From the NCBI RefSeq assembly GCF_051859025.1, contig NZ_JBHYGL010000008.1, forward strand, positions 62,001 through 126,000: a DNA stretch of 64,000 nt, written 5' to 3'. The translations under genes were made by a program, and so were the position numbers. Source of the stretch: Falsiroseomonas sp051859025 (GTDB lineage Bacteria > Pseudomonadota > Alphaproteobacteria > Acetobacterales > Acetobacteraceae). The notes beneath the pieces were generated by a model that was not told where the DNA came from, ran no database searches, and saw only the letters and a program-made list of their open reading frames with translations. Positions 56,042-64,000 of this stretch are shown here, in pieces (within the stretch, counting starts at the first letter, position 1; each line of letters opens with the position of its first letter).

Positions 56042-57199
56042 CTATCCCCGGACCAGCACCGCACCCTCGAACAGCCGGCGCTGGGTGCGGAACAGGGTCG
56101 CGTGGTCGCAATGGAAGCCGCCCTTGGCCGCCTCGTCCGCCACCACCGCCGCATCCACCACCGCGATGCCGGAGGCATGGCCGATGCGGATCGGCGCGCC
56201 GGGATCGGCCGGCCCCAGCAGCCGCGCCGGCACGCTGCCCGGGATGCGGCAGGCAACCGCCAGGCACAGCGCGCCCGTCGCCGTCACCGCCCGGTGCGGC
56301 TGGCCCATGGAGATGATGCGGATGTGCAGATCAACCTCCGACGCGGCGAGAACGCGGCCATTGGCCAGCCTGGCCTCGACCGGCGCCCACAGCATCGCGA
56401 TCCGCGGCAGGCTCGGCCGGGCGCGGGCGGCCTCGGCATCCCTGGCGACGCCCATCGCCACGGCGGCGTGGCGGCGGATGGCGTCCAGCTTTTCCAGCAG
56501 CGCGCCCTCCCCATCCAGCGCCTGCGCCGTGTCCACGCCCTGCCGCCCCATCGCCTCCGCCGCGACGAAGACGCAGGGGCTGGCGGCATCGACCATTGTC
56601 GCCTCCACCGCCCCGACGCCCGGCACTTCCAGCCGGTCCAGCACGCGGCCGCTCGGCAGCAGCGCGCCGGTGCGCGCGCCGCCGGGGTCGAGGAAATCGA
56701 GCCGGACGGGCGCGCCGCTGCCGGCGACGCCATCCAGCACGAAATCGCCATCGACCATCGCCTCCCCGTCCCGCGCCTCGAACCGCGCGCGGATGATGCG
56801 GCCGGCATTGGTGTCGTGGATGCGGACCTCCACCGGGCCATTCCTTGGCGCGTGCGGCAGCATTCCTTCATCCAACGCGAAGGGGCCGATGGCGGAGGAC
56901 ATGTTGCCGCAGCTGCCCCCGTAATCCACGAGGGCCTCCTTCACCGCCACCTGTCCGAAGGTGTAGTCCAGATCGGCATCGGGGCGCGTCGGCGGCCCCA
57001 CGATGCAGACCTTGCTGAGCGAGGAGACGCCGCCGCCCATGCCATCGAGTTGCCGCGCCTCCGGGTCCGGCGACCCGATGGCGGCGAGGAAGATCGCGTC
57101 CCATTCCGCGCGATCCGCCGGCAGATCCTGCTGCCGGAACATGATGGCGCGGGAGGTGCCGCCGCGCATGAACACCGCCCTGAACCGCCGCTGTGGCAT
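56042..57199 (-). CDS. PrpF family isomerase (4-oxalomesaconate tautomerase / methylaconitate isomerase)
   Basis: A 385-residue DapF-fold enzyme of the PrpF family. Segments FMRGGTSRAIMF, LDGMGGGVSSLSKVC, YGGSCGNMSSAIGPFA (with the catalytic Cys) and GALCLAVACRIPG match the family. PrpF isomerises aconitates or a dicarboxylic ester tautomer; the pathway is set by neighbours, and none here (C45 enzyme, MFS) is decisive. It is divergent from the C45 gene. Confidence 0.92.
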   Translation of the reverse strand: MPQRRFRAVFMRGGTSRAIMFRQQDLPADRAEWDAIFLAAIGSPDPEARQLDGMGGGVSSLSKVCIVGPPTRPDADLDYTFGQVAVKEALVDYGGSCGNMSSAIGPFALDEGMLPHAPRNGPVEVRIHDTNAGRIIRARFEARDGEAMVDGDFVLDGVAGSGAPVRLDFLDPGGARTGALLPSGRVLDRLEVPGVGAVEATMVDAASPCVFVAAEAMGRQGVDTAQALDGEGALLEKLDAIRRHAAVAMGVARDAEAARARPSLPRIAMLWAPVEARLANGRVLAASEVDLHIRIISMGQPHRAVTATGALCLAVACRIPGSVPARLLGPADPGAPIRIGHASGIAVVDAAVVADEAAKGGFHCDHATLFRTQRRLFEGAVLVRG

Positions 57200-57318
57200 C
57201 GCTGGCCCTCCCCCATGCTCGGTATCGTTCTAGGGTGGGACCCGGCGCGGCGTCAGCCCCTCGACCGGCAAGGCAGGCACGCGCAAGATGTCCGGTACTT
57301 TCTGCGCACGGAGAACCC

Positions 57319-58443
57319 ATGGAAGCCGCCGCTCCCTTCCCCCTCTACGAACTCTCGGGCGCGCCGGAGGCTCGGGGCGAGTCCTATGGCCGCCAGGCGG
57401 CGTTGCGAATCCGGAGCAGCATCGGCCACTACCACGCGCAATTGGCCGGCGGCGGGCTGGATGCCGGGCGCATCCACCGCCTGGCCCGCGCCTTCGTGCC
57501 CCGGGTGGAGGCCTTCGATCCGGCCTATGTCGCCGAGATGCGCGGCATCGCCCGCGGCGCCGATGTGGCGTTCGAGGATGTGATGCTGCTGAACTGCCGG
57601 ACGGAGATCCTGCAACTGGCCAAGCGAGGCCTACCCGAGGAGGACCCCGATGGCTGCACCGGCGCGATCGTCACTCCCGAAGCCACCGCCGATGGCACGC
57701 TGCTGCACGGCCAGAACTGGGACTGGAAAAGCGAATGCGCGGAGACAGGCGTGGTGCTGCGCATCCGGCGCGATGACGGACCGGATATCCTGACCTTCGT
57801 GGAGGCCGGCGGCCTGGCCCGCGCCGGCCTGAATGCCGCGGGCATCGCCATCACCGCCAACTACCTGGAATCGGATCGCGACTACCGGACGGAAGGCGTG
57901 CCGCTGTCCCTGCTGCGCCGGAAGGTGCTGGAGCAGGAGCAGGTGGCGCTGGCGGTGCGCGCCATCTACGCCACGCCGAAATCGGCATCGAACAACGTGA
58001 TGCTTTCCCACGCCTCCGGCTGGGCGATCGACATCGAATGCGCGCCGGATGAGAGTTTCCTGCTGCACGCGCAGGACGGGCTGCTGGTCCACGCCAACCA
58101 CTGGCAATCGCCGGTGGCGCTGGCGAAGCTGCGGGACACCGGCATCCAGACCACGCCGGACAGCGTCTATCGCGACCAGCGCGTGATGGCGGCGCTGCGC
58201 GCCAGGCGCGGCGCAATCACCATGGATGATCTGCGCGAAGCCTTCTTCGACGATTGGCAATCGCCCTGGGCCGTCTGCCGTCCGCCGCGGATGAGCCTGG
58301 GTGGCAACCTCTCCGCCACCGTGGCCATGATCCTGATGAAGCCCGCGGAGGGCCACATGGAGATCGCGCCCCTGCCCGCGCTGAACCGCGTCTTCACGAC
58401 CTACAGGCTGAAGCCGGAAACGGTCGCGAAGGCCGCGGAATAG
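57319..58443 (+). CDS. C45 family autoproteolytic acyltransferase/hydrolase (IAT-like)
   Basis: A 374-residue Ntn-hydrolase related to isopenicillin N acyltransferase. The precursor is expected to cleave before Cys113 in DPDGCTGAIV, leaving an N-terminal nucleophile. Downstream, HGQNWDWKSECA, GIAITANYL, SASNNVMLSHASGWAIDIE and LVHANHW match the family. The usual substrates are amide-linked small molecules. ATG 57319 has GGAGA upstream; the frame to 57193 lies mostly in the divergent promoter region. Confidence 0.9.
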   Translation: MEAAAPFPLYELSGAPEARGESYGRQAALRIRSSIGHYHAQLAGGGLDAGRIHRLARAFVPRVEAFDPAYVAEMRGIARGADVAFEDVMLLNCRTEILQLAKRGLPEEDPDGCTGAIVTPEATADGTLLHGQNWDWKSECAETGVVLRIRRDDGPDILTFVEAGGLARAGLNAAGIAITANYLESDRDYRTEGVPLSLLRRKVLEQEQVALAVRAIYATPKSASNNVMLSHASGWAIDIECAPDESFLLHAQDGLLVHANHWQSPVALAKLRDTGIQTTPDSVYRDQRVMAALRARRGAITMDDLREAFFDDWQSPWAVCRPPRMSLGGNLSATVAMILMKPAEGHMEIAPLPALNRVFTTYRLKPETVAKAAE

Positions 58444-58449
58444 CCCGCG

Positions 58450-59769
58450 CTACGCGATGGCGCGCAACGCCCGCGCCATCGCGTCCACCGTCTGCGCCAC
58501 CTGCGCCTGCGTCACCACCAGCGGCGGGGACAGCACCATCGTGTCGCCGGCCGCGCGCACCAGCACGCCATCGGCGAAGCAGGCATCGGCCACTGCCGCG
58601 CCGCGCACGCCCGGTGCGCCGGCGCGCGGTTCCAACTCCACCGCAGCCAGCAACCCGCAGTGCCGCACATCGATGACATGCGGCGCGGATTGCAGCGCCA
58701 GCAGCGCCGCCGCGAAGGGCTTCGCGATGGCGGTGGAGGCTTCGAACATCCCCTCCTGCTGGTAGGCGTCCAGCGCGGCCATCCCCGCCGCGCAGGCCAG
58801 CGGATGGGCGGAATAGGTGTAGCCATGCATGAATTCCGGCGCGCCGGCCGGGCCCTGCATGAAGGCGTCGAAGACGCGGCCATTCACCAGCGTGGCGCCC
58901 ATCGGCACGGCGCCGTTGGTCAGCCCCTTCGCCATGCACATGATGTCCGGCCAGACGCCCAGCGCCTCCGCCGCCGTGCAGGCGCCGAGGCGCCCGAAAC
59001 CCGTGATGACCTCGTCGAAGATCAGCAGGATGCCGTGGCGGTCGCAGCGCGCGCGCAGCGCCTCCAGGTAACCGACCGGCGGGGGATAGACGCCGCCCGA
59101 TCCCGTCACCGGCTCCACGATCACCGCCGCCACCGTGGAGGGGTCCTGCACCGCCAGGATTTCCTCGAGCCCCGCCAGCCAGTGATCACCGGCGGCCGGG
59201 CGTTCGCGCAGAAAGCGCTGCGCGGGGTCATGCGGCAGCGGCATGTGGAAGACATCCGCCAGCAGCGGCCCGAAATCCCGCTTGTGCCGCGCGATGCCGC
59301 CGACGCTGAGACCCCCGAAGCCGACGCCGTGATAGGATTTCGCCCGGCCGATGAACTTCACCCGCGCCGCATCACCGCGGGCGCGGTGGTAGCCGCGGGC
59401 GATCTTCAGCGCGGTGTCCACGGCCTCCGACCCCGAATTGCTGAAGAAGGCCCGCGCCATGCCCGGCACCGCATCCAGCAGGCGTCTGGCAAAAGCAAAG
59501 GCGCCGGGATGCGACATGCGGAAGGAGGAGACGAAATCGAGCGTCCCCGCTGCCTCCCGGATCGCCGCCGTGATGCGCGGATGGGCATGGCCCGCATTCA
59601 CGCACCAGAGCCCCGCCATCATGTCCAGCACGCGCCGGCCATCGGGGGTGATGTAGTGCATACCCTCCGCACGCTCGAAGATCATCGGTGCGTCGGTGAA
59701 TCCCCGCATGGCGGTGAAGGGCAGCCAGACGCCATCCTCGAGCGCTGGCGTGTTGGGCAGGTGGTTCAT
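58450..59769 (-). CDS. Class III aminotransferase (omega-amino acid / diamine transaminase)
   Basis: A 439-residue PLP enzyme. Motifs: PLP-binding SNSGSEAVDTALKIARGYH, SYHGVGFGG, VEPVTGSGGVYPP, LIFDEVITGFGRLG and the catalytic Lys281 in CMAKGLTNGAVPMGA. It resembles beta-alanine- or putrescine-pyruvate transaminases. The start overlaps the FAD oxidase stop by 4 bp, so the set GntR, oxidase, transaminase makes an amine-degradation operon. Confidence 0.94.
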   Translation of the reverse strand: MNHLPNTPALEDGVWLPFTAMRGFTDAPMIFERAEGMHYITPDGRRVLDMMAGLWCVNAGHAHPRITAAIREAAGTLDFVSSFRMSHPGAFAFARRLLDAVPGMARAFFSNSGSEAVDTALKIARGYHRARGDAARVKFIGRAKSYHGVGFGGLSVGGIARHKRDFGPLLADVFHMPLPHDPAQRFLRERPAAGDHWLAGLEEILAVQDPSTVAAVIVEPVTGSGGVYPPPVGYLEALRARCDRHGILLIFDEVITGFGRLGACTAAEALGVWPDIMCMAKGLTNGAVPMGATLVNGRVFDAFMQGPAGAPEFMHGYTYSAHPLACAAGMAALDAYQQEGMFEASTAIAKPFAAALLALQSAPHVIDVRHCGLLAAVELEPRAGAPGVRGAAVADACFADGVLVRAAGDTMVLSPPLVVTQAQVAQTVDAMARALRAIA

Positions 59770-61046
59770 GCGGACCTCGCGCGATCCAGCGCATCCCGCG
59801 CCCGGAAATACAGCGATCCGGCGGCGGCATAGACGCTGCGGAAGGGGTGCAGCGGAATGGGGCGAAGGGGCGTCGCGGGCGGCAGGGGCAGATCCTCCGC
59901 CGGCGCGCCCGCCAGCAGATCGGCCAGCGCGGGCCCGGCGGCGGTGCACCAGGCCACGCCCTTGCCGTTGTCCTGCATCACGGCGAAGACGCCCTCCGCC
60001 AGGCGGAACAGCCGCGGCAGACGGTCCGGCGTGATGCCGACGCGCCCGCCCCACCAGAAGGACGGCGGCTGGTCCGGCAGCGCGGGATAGAGGCGCGCGC
60101 GCATCCGTTCCGGCACGGTGAAGGATCGTAGCCCGCGCGGCGCCCGCAGCGTGCCCTTCCCCCCCACCACCAGCCGCCCAGAGGCATCCCGCCGCCAGTA
60201 GCGCAGCACCCGGCGCGTATCCGACACCACCTGCCCGCCCGGCAGCACCCCCGAAGCGGGCGCGGTCGCCGTCTGGAAGGACCAGACCGCCATGATGGTA
60301 TGCGCCAGCCCCGGCCACAGCGCGCCCGGCGCCGCATTGGTCGCCAGCAGCACGCGCCGCGCGCGCAGTGCGCCCGATGCCGTCTCCAGCCGCCAGGCCG
60401 CGCCATCGGGGCGGATGGCGGTGACGCGCGATGGCGCATGGATGCGCGCCCCCGCCGCCAGCGCCGCCCGCGCCAGGCCGCGCGCCAGCGACAGCGGCTG
60501 CACGCTGCCGCCCCTTTCGTCGATCCAGCCGCCGAGGTAGCCGGCCGCGCCGGTGATGGCGCGCACCTCCTCCGCCCCCAGCATCCGCACCGGCGCGCCC
60601 CATTCGGCCCAGGCGCGGCATCGCTGGCGGCATTCCTCCAGCGCTACGGGATTGTCCGCCACCTGAAGCCAGCCCGCGCGCGTCGCCTCGCATTCGATGC
60701 CGAGCCGTTCGATCAGCGCGAAGAGAGCATCCGCGTCCCTGGCCCCGGCCTCGTGCAGCCGCGGGCCGAGAACCTCACCGAAATCCTTGACCAGATCGGG
60801 GACAAAGTGTTTCAGCCCCGGGATCACCTGGCCGCCATTGGCCCCCGATGCCGCGGCGCCCGGTGCCTCTGCCTCCAGCACCGTCACCGCCACGCCGCGC
60901 TCCGCCAGGGCGAGCGCGGTCGACAGGCCCGTATAGCCGGCGCCGATGATCGCGACCTCGGCCTCCGCCACGCCATCCAGCGGCAGCAGCGCCACCGCCG
61001 GCGTGGCGGTCGCCAGCCAGAGGGATCGCTGCCGCGGCACGGTCAT
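59766..61046 (-). CDS. FAD-dependent amine/amino acid oxidase (DAO family, PuuB-like)
   Basis: A 426-residue flavoenzyme. The dinucleotide motif VAIIGAGYTGLSTALALAERG is followed by GAAASGANGGQV, and near the C-terminus by the flavin segment VMQDNGKGVAWCT. The form is like gamma-glutamylputrescine oxidase and related amine oxidases, which oxidise a CH-NH bond and give an imine. It overlaps both neighbours by 4 bp, so translation is coupled to the GntR regulator upstream and the transaminase downstream. Confidence 0.92.
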   Translation of the reverse strand: MTVPRQRSLWLATATPAVALLPLDGVAEAEVAIIGAGYTGLSTALALAERGVAVTVLEAEAPGAAASGANGGQVIPGLKHFVPDLVKDFGEVLGPRLHEAGARDADALFALIERLGIECEATRAGWLQVADNPVALEECRQRCRAWAEWGAPVRMLGAEEVRAITGAAGYLGGWIDERGGSVQPLSLARGLARAALAAGARIHAPSRVTAIRPDGAAWRLETASGALRARRVLLATNAAPGALWPGLAHTIMAVWSFQTATAPASGVLPGGQVVSDTRRVLRYWRRDASGRLVVGGKGTLRAPRGLRSFTVPERMRARLYPALPDQPPSFWWGGRVGITPDRLPRLFRLAEGVFAVMQDNGKGVAWCTAAGPALADLLAGAPAEDLPLPPATPLRPIPLHPFRSVYAAAGSLYFRARDALDRARSA

Positions 61047-61897
61047 GGGCCCGCGCAGCGCAGATGGTCTTCCAGCAGCCGCGCGGCCTTCGCGTTGTCC
61101 CCGGCCTCCAGCGCATCCAGCACCGCCAGATGTTCCCGGCAGCTGTCATGCGCGCGGTTGTCGCCGAAGCGCCAATCCGCATTCACCAGCGCGCGCAGGC
61201 GGTTCTGCGCTTCCACCGCATCGATGAAGAAGCGGTTGCCGCTGCCCTGCGCGAGGCCCAGGTGGAAGGCGGCATTCATCTCGAACAGCCGCACCGCCTC
61301 CACATCCCGCCAGGGCCGCGCCAGCACCGCTTCATGCGCATCGCGCATCGCCCGCGCGAAGCCAGCGTCCAGCGCATAGCCGGGCTCCCGCAGCGCGGCC
61401 GGTTCCACCACCAGGCGGAAGCGCATGGCGGCCGTCCGCTCCTCCGCCCCCGCCAGCGTGGCGGCGAAATGCCAGCCCTGCGCGGGGTTGCGCCCCACCA
61501 CGCCCAACGCCGAAAGCCGCGCCAGGGCGCGGGAGACAAGGCCGCGGGGCTGGCCGAATTGCCGCATCAGGTCGGCTTCCCGCACCACCTCCGCCAGCGC
61601 GCCTTCAGCCCGCGCGCGGGCGATGGCGCTGACCAGCGCATCGACGGGATCGCGCGCCTCCATCGCCGGCAATTCCCGCCCGGGATCGGCCAGCACCATC
61701 AGGCGCCCGCGGCGCTGCGTGATGCCCGCTTCCTCCAGCAGCCGCAGCGCGGCCCGGACGGGGGTGCGGGAAACGGCCAGGCGGCCGGCCAGCACGGCCT
61801 CCACCACCGGGCTGCCGGGCGGCGTGGCTTCCGCCAGCCACAGCTGCCGGGCGGCGCGGGCGAGGTCGTGATGCAGGGGGGAGATCGGGGCTGTCAT
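61043..61897 (-). CDS. GntR-type regulator with two winged-helix segments and FCD domain
   Basis: A 284-residue regulator. The first part holds a GntR-type wing motif (SRTPVRAALRLLEEAG). A second similar helix-turn region follows (READLMRQFGQPRGLVSRAL, about residues 100-130), then the helical FCD ligand domain with His and Asp/Glu metal-site residues (MNAAFHLGL, CREHLAVLDALEAGD). Having two such segments in one chain is unusual. ATG 61897 begins MTAPISPLHHDL; the longer frame reads into the opposite gene. It is the first gene of the amine operon and divergent from the ABC binding protein, which it may also regulate. Confidence 0.88.
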   Translation of the reverse strand: MTAPISPLHHDLARAARQLWLAEATPPGSPVVEAVLAGRLAVSRTPVRAALRLLEEAGITQRRGRLMVLADPGRELPAMEARDPVDALVSAIARARAEGALAEVVREADLMRQFGQPRGLVSRALARLSALGVVGRNPAQGWHFAATLAGAEERTAAMRFRLVVEPAALREPGYALDAGFARAMRDAHEAVLARPWRDVEAVRLFEMNAAFHLGLAQGSGNRFFIDAVEAQNRLRALVNADWRFGDNRAHDSCREHLAVLDALEAGDNAKAARLLEDHLRCAGP

Positions 61898-61924
61898 CGT
61901 CACGCTTGAACCTAACGCCGTTTT

Positions 61925-61948
61925 GGTATTTCGTGCAAATGAAGAACC
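61925..61948. promoter_or_regulatory. Imperfect palindrome between the GntR and ABC-importer genes
   Basis: The 24-base segment beginning GGTATTTCGTGC matches its own reverse complement at 14 positions and sits centrally between the divergent starts (61897 and 61976). It is the likeliest operator for the GntR regulator but is weak evidence alone. Confidence 0.35.
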
Positions 61949-61975
61949 GAAACCGGCTGCGAGAGGGATTTCCTG

Positions 61976-63529
61976 ATGCAGTGTCGCACCGCCATCGCCG
62001 CGCTTGCCACCCTGTGCGCCCTGGCCCTGCCCGTGGCGGCGCAGCCCCAGGATACGCTGCGCATCCGCCTCAATGCCGACATCCGCTCCACCGACCCCGG
62101 CGTGAACCGGGACGCGAACACCGATGGCATCGCCTGGCACATCGTGGAGGGCCTGGTCGCGCTGCGCGACGATGCCACCGTGGCGCCCATGCTGGCGGAG
62201 CGTGTCGATGTCTCCGCCGATGGCCTGACCTACACCTTTCCGCTGCGCGCTGGCATCCGCTTCCACAACGGCCAGCCGCTCGCCTCGGCCGACGTCGCCT
62301 TCGCCATGCAGCGCTACATGCGGCGTGAGGTGAATTGGCGCTGCCGGGGGGACCTCGATTCGGCCGTCACGCGCCTGGTCGCGGTGGAGACGCCGGATGA
62401 CCGCACCGTGGTGATGCGGCTGGAGAAACCATCCGCCCTGTTCCTGACGATCCTCGCCCGCCCGGATTGCGGCCAGGCCGGCATCTGGCACCGGGACAGC
62501 CTGAGTGCGGATGGCAGCTGGCGCGCGCCGATCGGCACCGGCCCCTTCCGCCTGGGCGAATGGCGCCGCGGGCAGTTCGTGGAACTGACGCGCTTCGCCG
62601 ACTACGCCGCCCTGCCGGGGGAGCCCACGGGCCTTGGCGGCAACAAGACGCCGATGGTGGAACGCGTGCGCTTCACCATCATCCCGGATGAGGCCGCCGC
62701 CCGCGCCGCGCTGCTCGCCGGCAATATCGATGTCCTGCCCGATGCCAGGTCTCGGGACCTGCCGGACATCCGCGCGCGGCCCGGCTTCACCGTGCATTCC
62801 TCGCCGTCCATGGACCTGCAGGCCGTGCTGATGCAGACGCGCGATCCGCTGCTGCAGGATGTGCGCATGCGCCGCGCCATCGCGCTGGCCATCGACGTGC
62901 CGGAACTGGTGCGCGCGGTCAGCGAGGGTGGGTCCCGCCCCAGCCGATCCCCCATCCCCCCCGCCTCCGCCTTCAACACGCCAGCCATGCTGGAAGTGCC
63001 GGCGCGGGATTTGGCGCAGGCGCGCCGGCTGGCGCAGGAAGCGGGCTATCGCGGCCAGAGGCTGCGCATCATCACCACGCGCCGCTACGAGGCCTTCTAC
63101 GAGATCGCGGTCGTGGTGCAGGACATGCTGAAGGAAGCGGGCATCGAGAGTGAGCTGGAAGTGCTGGAATGGGCCACGCAGCTCGATCGCTACAGCCGCG
63201 GCGACTACCAGATGATGGCCTTCGGCTTCTCGGCCCGGCTCGATCCTTCCCTGTCCTATGAGATGTTCACCGGCCCCAAGGCGACGCAGCCCCGCAAGGC
63301 CTGGGACAGCCCCGCCGCGCAGGCGCTGCTGGACCAGACCATGGCGGAGACGGATTCCGCCCGCCGGCGCGCGGGGTTCGAGGCGCTGCACGCGCGGCTG
63401 CTGGAGGAGGTGCCGATGATCGCGCTCTATTCCTCCACCACCCATGGCGTCACGCCGCGCCATGTCCAGGGCTATCGTTCATGGGCCGTGGATGCGCCGC
63501 GCGCCTGGGGCGTCAGGATCGCTCGCTGA
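61976..63529 (+). CDS. ABC transporter substrate-binding protein, SBP_bac_5 (DppA/OppA-like)
   Basis: A 517-residue periplasmic binding protein with a signal peptide (AIAALATLCALALPVAAQ). Conserved segments include the N-terminal DTLRIRLNADIRSTDPG, LRAGIRFHNGQPLASADVAF and the late DYQMMAFGFSAR. Such proteins bind dipeptides, oligopeptides, nickel chelates or opine-like compounds. ATG 61976 has GAGAGGGA upstream. A permease follows 1 base after its stop. Divergence from the amine-degradation operon suggests it imports the compound that operon breaks down. Confidence 0.93.
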   Translation: MQCRTAIAALATLCALALPVAAQPQDTLRIRLNADIRSTDPGVNRDANTDGIAWHIVEGLVALRDDATVAPMLAERVDVSADGLTYTFPLRAGIRFHNGQPLASADVAFAMQRYMRREVNWRCRGDLDSAVTRLVAVETPDDRTVVMRLEKPSALFLTILARPDCGQAGIWHRDSLSADGSWRAPIGTGPFRLGEWRRGQFVELTRFADYAALPGEPTGLGGNKTPMVERVRFTIIPDEAAARAALLAGNIDVLPDARSRDLPDIRARPGFTVHSSPSMDLQAVLMQTRDPLLQDVRMRRAIALAIDVPELVRAVSEGGSRPSRSPIPPASAFNTPAMLEVPARDLAQARRLAQEAGYRGQRLRIITTRRYEAFYEIAVVVQDMLKEAGIESELEVLEWATQLDRYSRGDYQMMAFGFSARLDPSLSYEMFTGPKATQPRKAWDSPAAQALLDQTMAETDSARRRAGFEALHARLLEEVPMIALYSSTTHGVTPRHVQGYRSWAVDAPRAWGVRIAR

Positions 63530-63530
63530 G

Positions 63531-64000
63531 GTGGCCTTCTACGTCCTGAAGCGCCTTCTGGCCGCCATCCCGACCCTGTTCCTGGTGGCGGCCAGCGTCT
63601 TCTTCCTGATGCGCCTCATCCCCGGCGATCCCGCGCTGCTGGTGCTGGGCGATGCGGCGACGCCGGAATCGGTGGCCGACCTTCGCGCCGCCATGGGGCT
63701 CGACAGCCCCATCCCCGTGCAGTTCGGCCTCTGGCTCGCGCAACTCGCCGGCGGCGACCTCGGCCTGTCCATCACATCCGGGGAGGCCGTGGGCCCGCTG
63801 ATCCTGGACCGCTTCGGCGTCACCGCTGCCATCGTGCTGGCGGCCGTCGCCATCGCGGCGCTGGTCGCGGTGCCGGCCGGGATGCTGGCGGCGTGGCGGC
63901 AGGGCAGCTGGGGGGACATCGCGGCGGTGTCGCTGGCGACGCTGCTGCTCTCCATCCCGTCCTTCTGGCTCGGCCTCATCCTGCTGCTGGTCTTCGGCCT
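63531..64000 (+). CDS. ABC transporter permease, DppB/OppB-like (3' end outside window)
   Basis: The first 156 residues of a permease. It starts GTG at 63531, one base after the binding-protein stop. The N-terminus VAFYVLKRLLAAIPTLFLVA, the segment FLMRLIPGDPALLVLG and the early helices (around SWGDIAAVSLATLLLSIPSF) match DppB-type subunits. The gene is cut by the right edge; further permease and ATPase genes are expected beyond it. Confidence 0.92.
   Translation, partial: MAFYVLKRLLAAIPTLFLVAASVFFLMRLIPGDPALLVLGDAATPESVADLRAAMGLDSPIPVQFGLWLAQLAGGDLGLSITSGEAVGPLILDRFGVTAAIVLAAVAIAALVAVPAGMLAAWRQGSWGDIAAVSLATLLLSIPSFWLGLILLLVFG

Noticed and set aside
54473..57583. A 1036-codon plus-strand frame opposite bioY, the MFS and PrpF genes
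   Set aside because: Translation is low-complexity, rich in Arg/Gln/His, and opposite to three convincing genes.
61043..63463. GntR gene extended upstream to 806 residues
   Set aside because: The extension is antisense to the ABC binding protein; the regulator is complete from ATG 61897.

Overview
The window is a GC-rich (roughly 70% by eye), densely coded bacterial chromosome segment with both edges inside genes. Gene content points to an alphaproteobacterium, most likely a Roseomonas-like member of the Acetobacteraceae. This is an inference from the imuB-dnaE2 mutagenesis pair with an alphaproteobacterial-type SOS box, minCDE, several Bug-type tricarboxylate receptors, CtrA-like half-sites and many small catabolic operons. 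No rRNA, tRNA, CRISPR array, transposase or phage gene was seen.

Layout. 1-5.5 kb: nucleotide-sugar genes for surface polysaccharide (ugd, and a UDP-N-acetylhexosamine dehydrogenase/2-epimerase pair). 5.6-10.5 kb: SOS-type imuB-dnaE2, with no imuA beside it and with a palindromic repeat inserted in frame in dnaE2. 10.6-16.9 kb: manganese catalase, DUF1810, an unknown gene behind a Fur-like box, a MarR/MFS efflux pair with a perfect 22-bp operator-like palindrome, two cell-wall enzymes and two paralogous small membrane proteins. 17.1-29.9 kb: small catabolic units (malate/lactate dehydrogenase family, ICL/PEP-mutase family, haloacid dehalogenase, Bug receptor plus VOC, DUF1028 plus MFS plus Gfo/Idh, pobA divergent from an SDR). 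29.9-33.4 kb: a lipoprotein with a TNT-type (NAD+ glycohydrolase toxin family) domain, then a 928-residue RTX protein preceded by three tandem TTAACCAT motifs. 33.5-35.5 kb: minC-minD-minE. 35.6-45 kb: transport proteins, a thioesterase, a P1B-type ATPase, a D-2-hydroxyacid dehydrogenase, hydrolases and an M20 amidase. 45.3-54.1 kb: amide/hydantoin chemistry (RidA, D-aminoacylase, HyuA, HyuB), then an unusual ATPase-like protein coupled to a HisC-like aminotransferase. 54.1-64 kb: bioY, MFS, PrpF, a C45 acyltransferase, and a GntR-controlled amine catabolic operon (oxidase plus class III transaminase) divergent from a peptide/opine-type ABC importer cut by the right edge.

Many genes overlap by 4 bp (ATGA or GTGA), so they probably form translationally coupled operons. 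The points most worth a second look are the in-frame repeat in dnaE2, the stand-alone TNT lipoprotein, the CtrA-like tandem repeat before the RTX gene, the AT-rich inverted repeat near 22.7 kb, and the frameshifted GIDE-domain gene.
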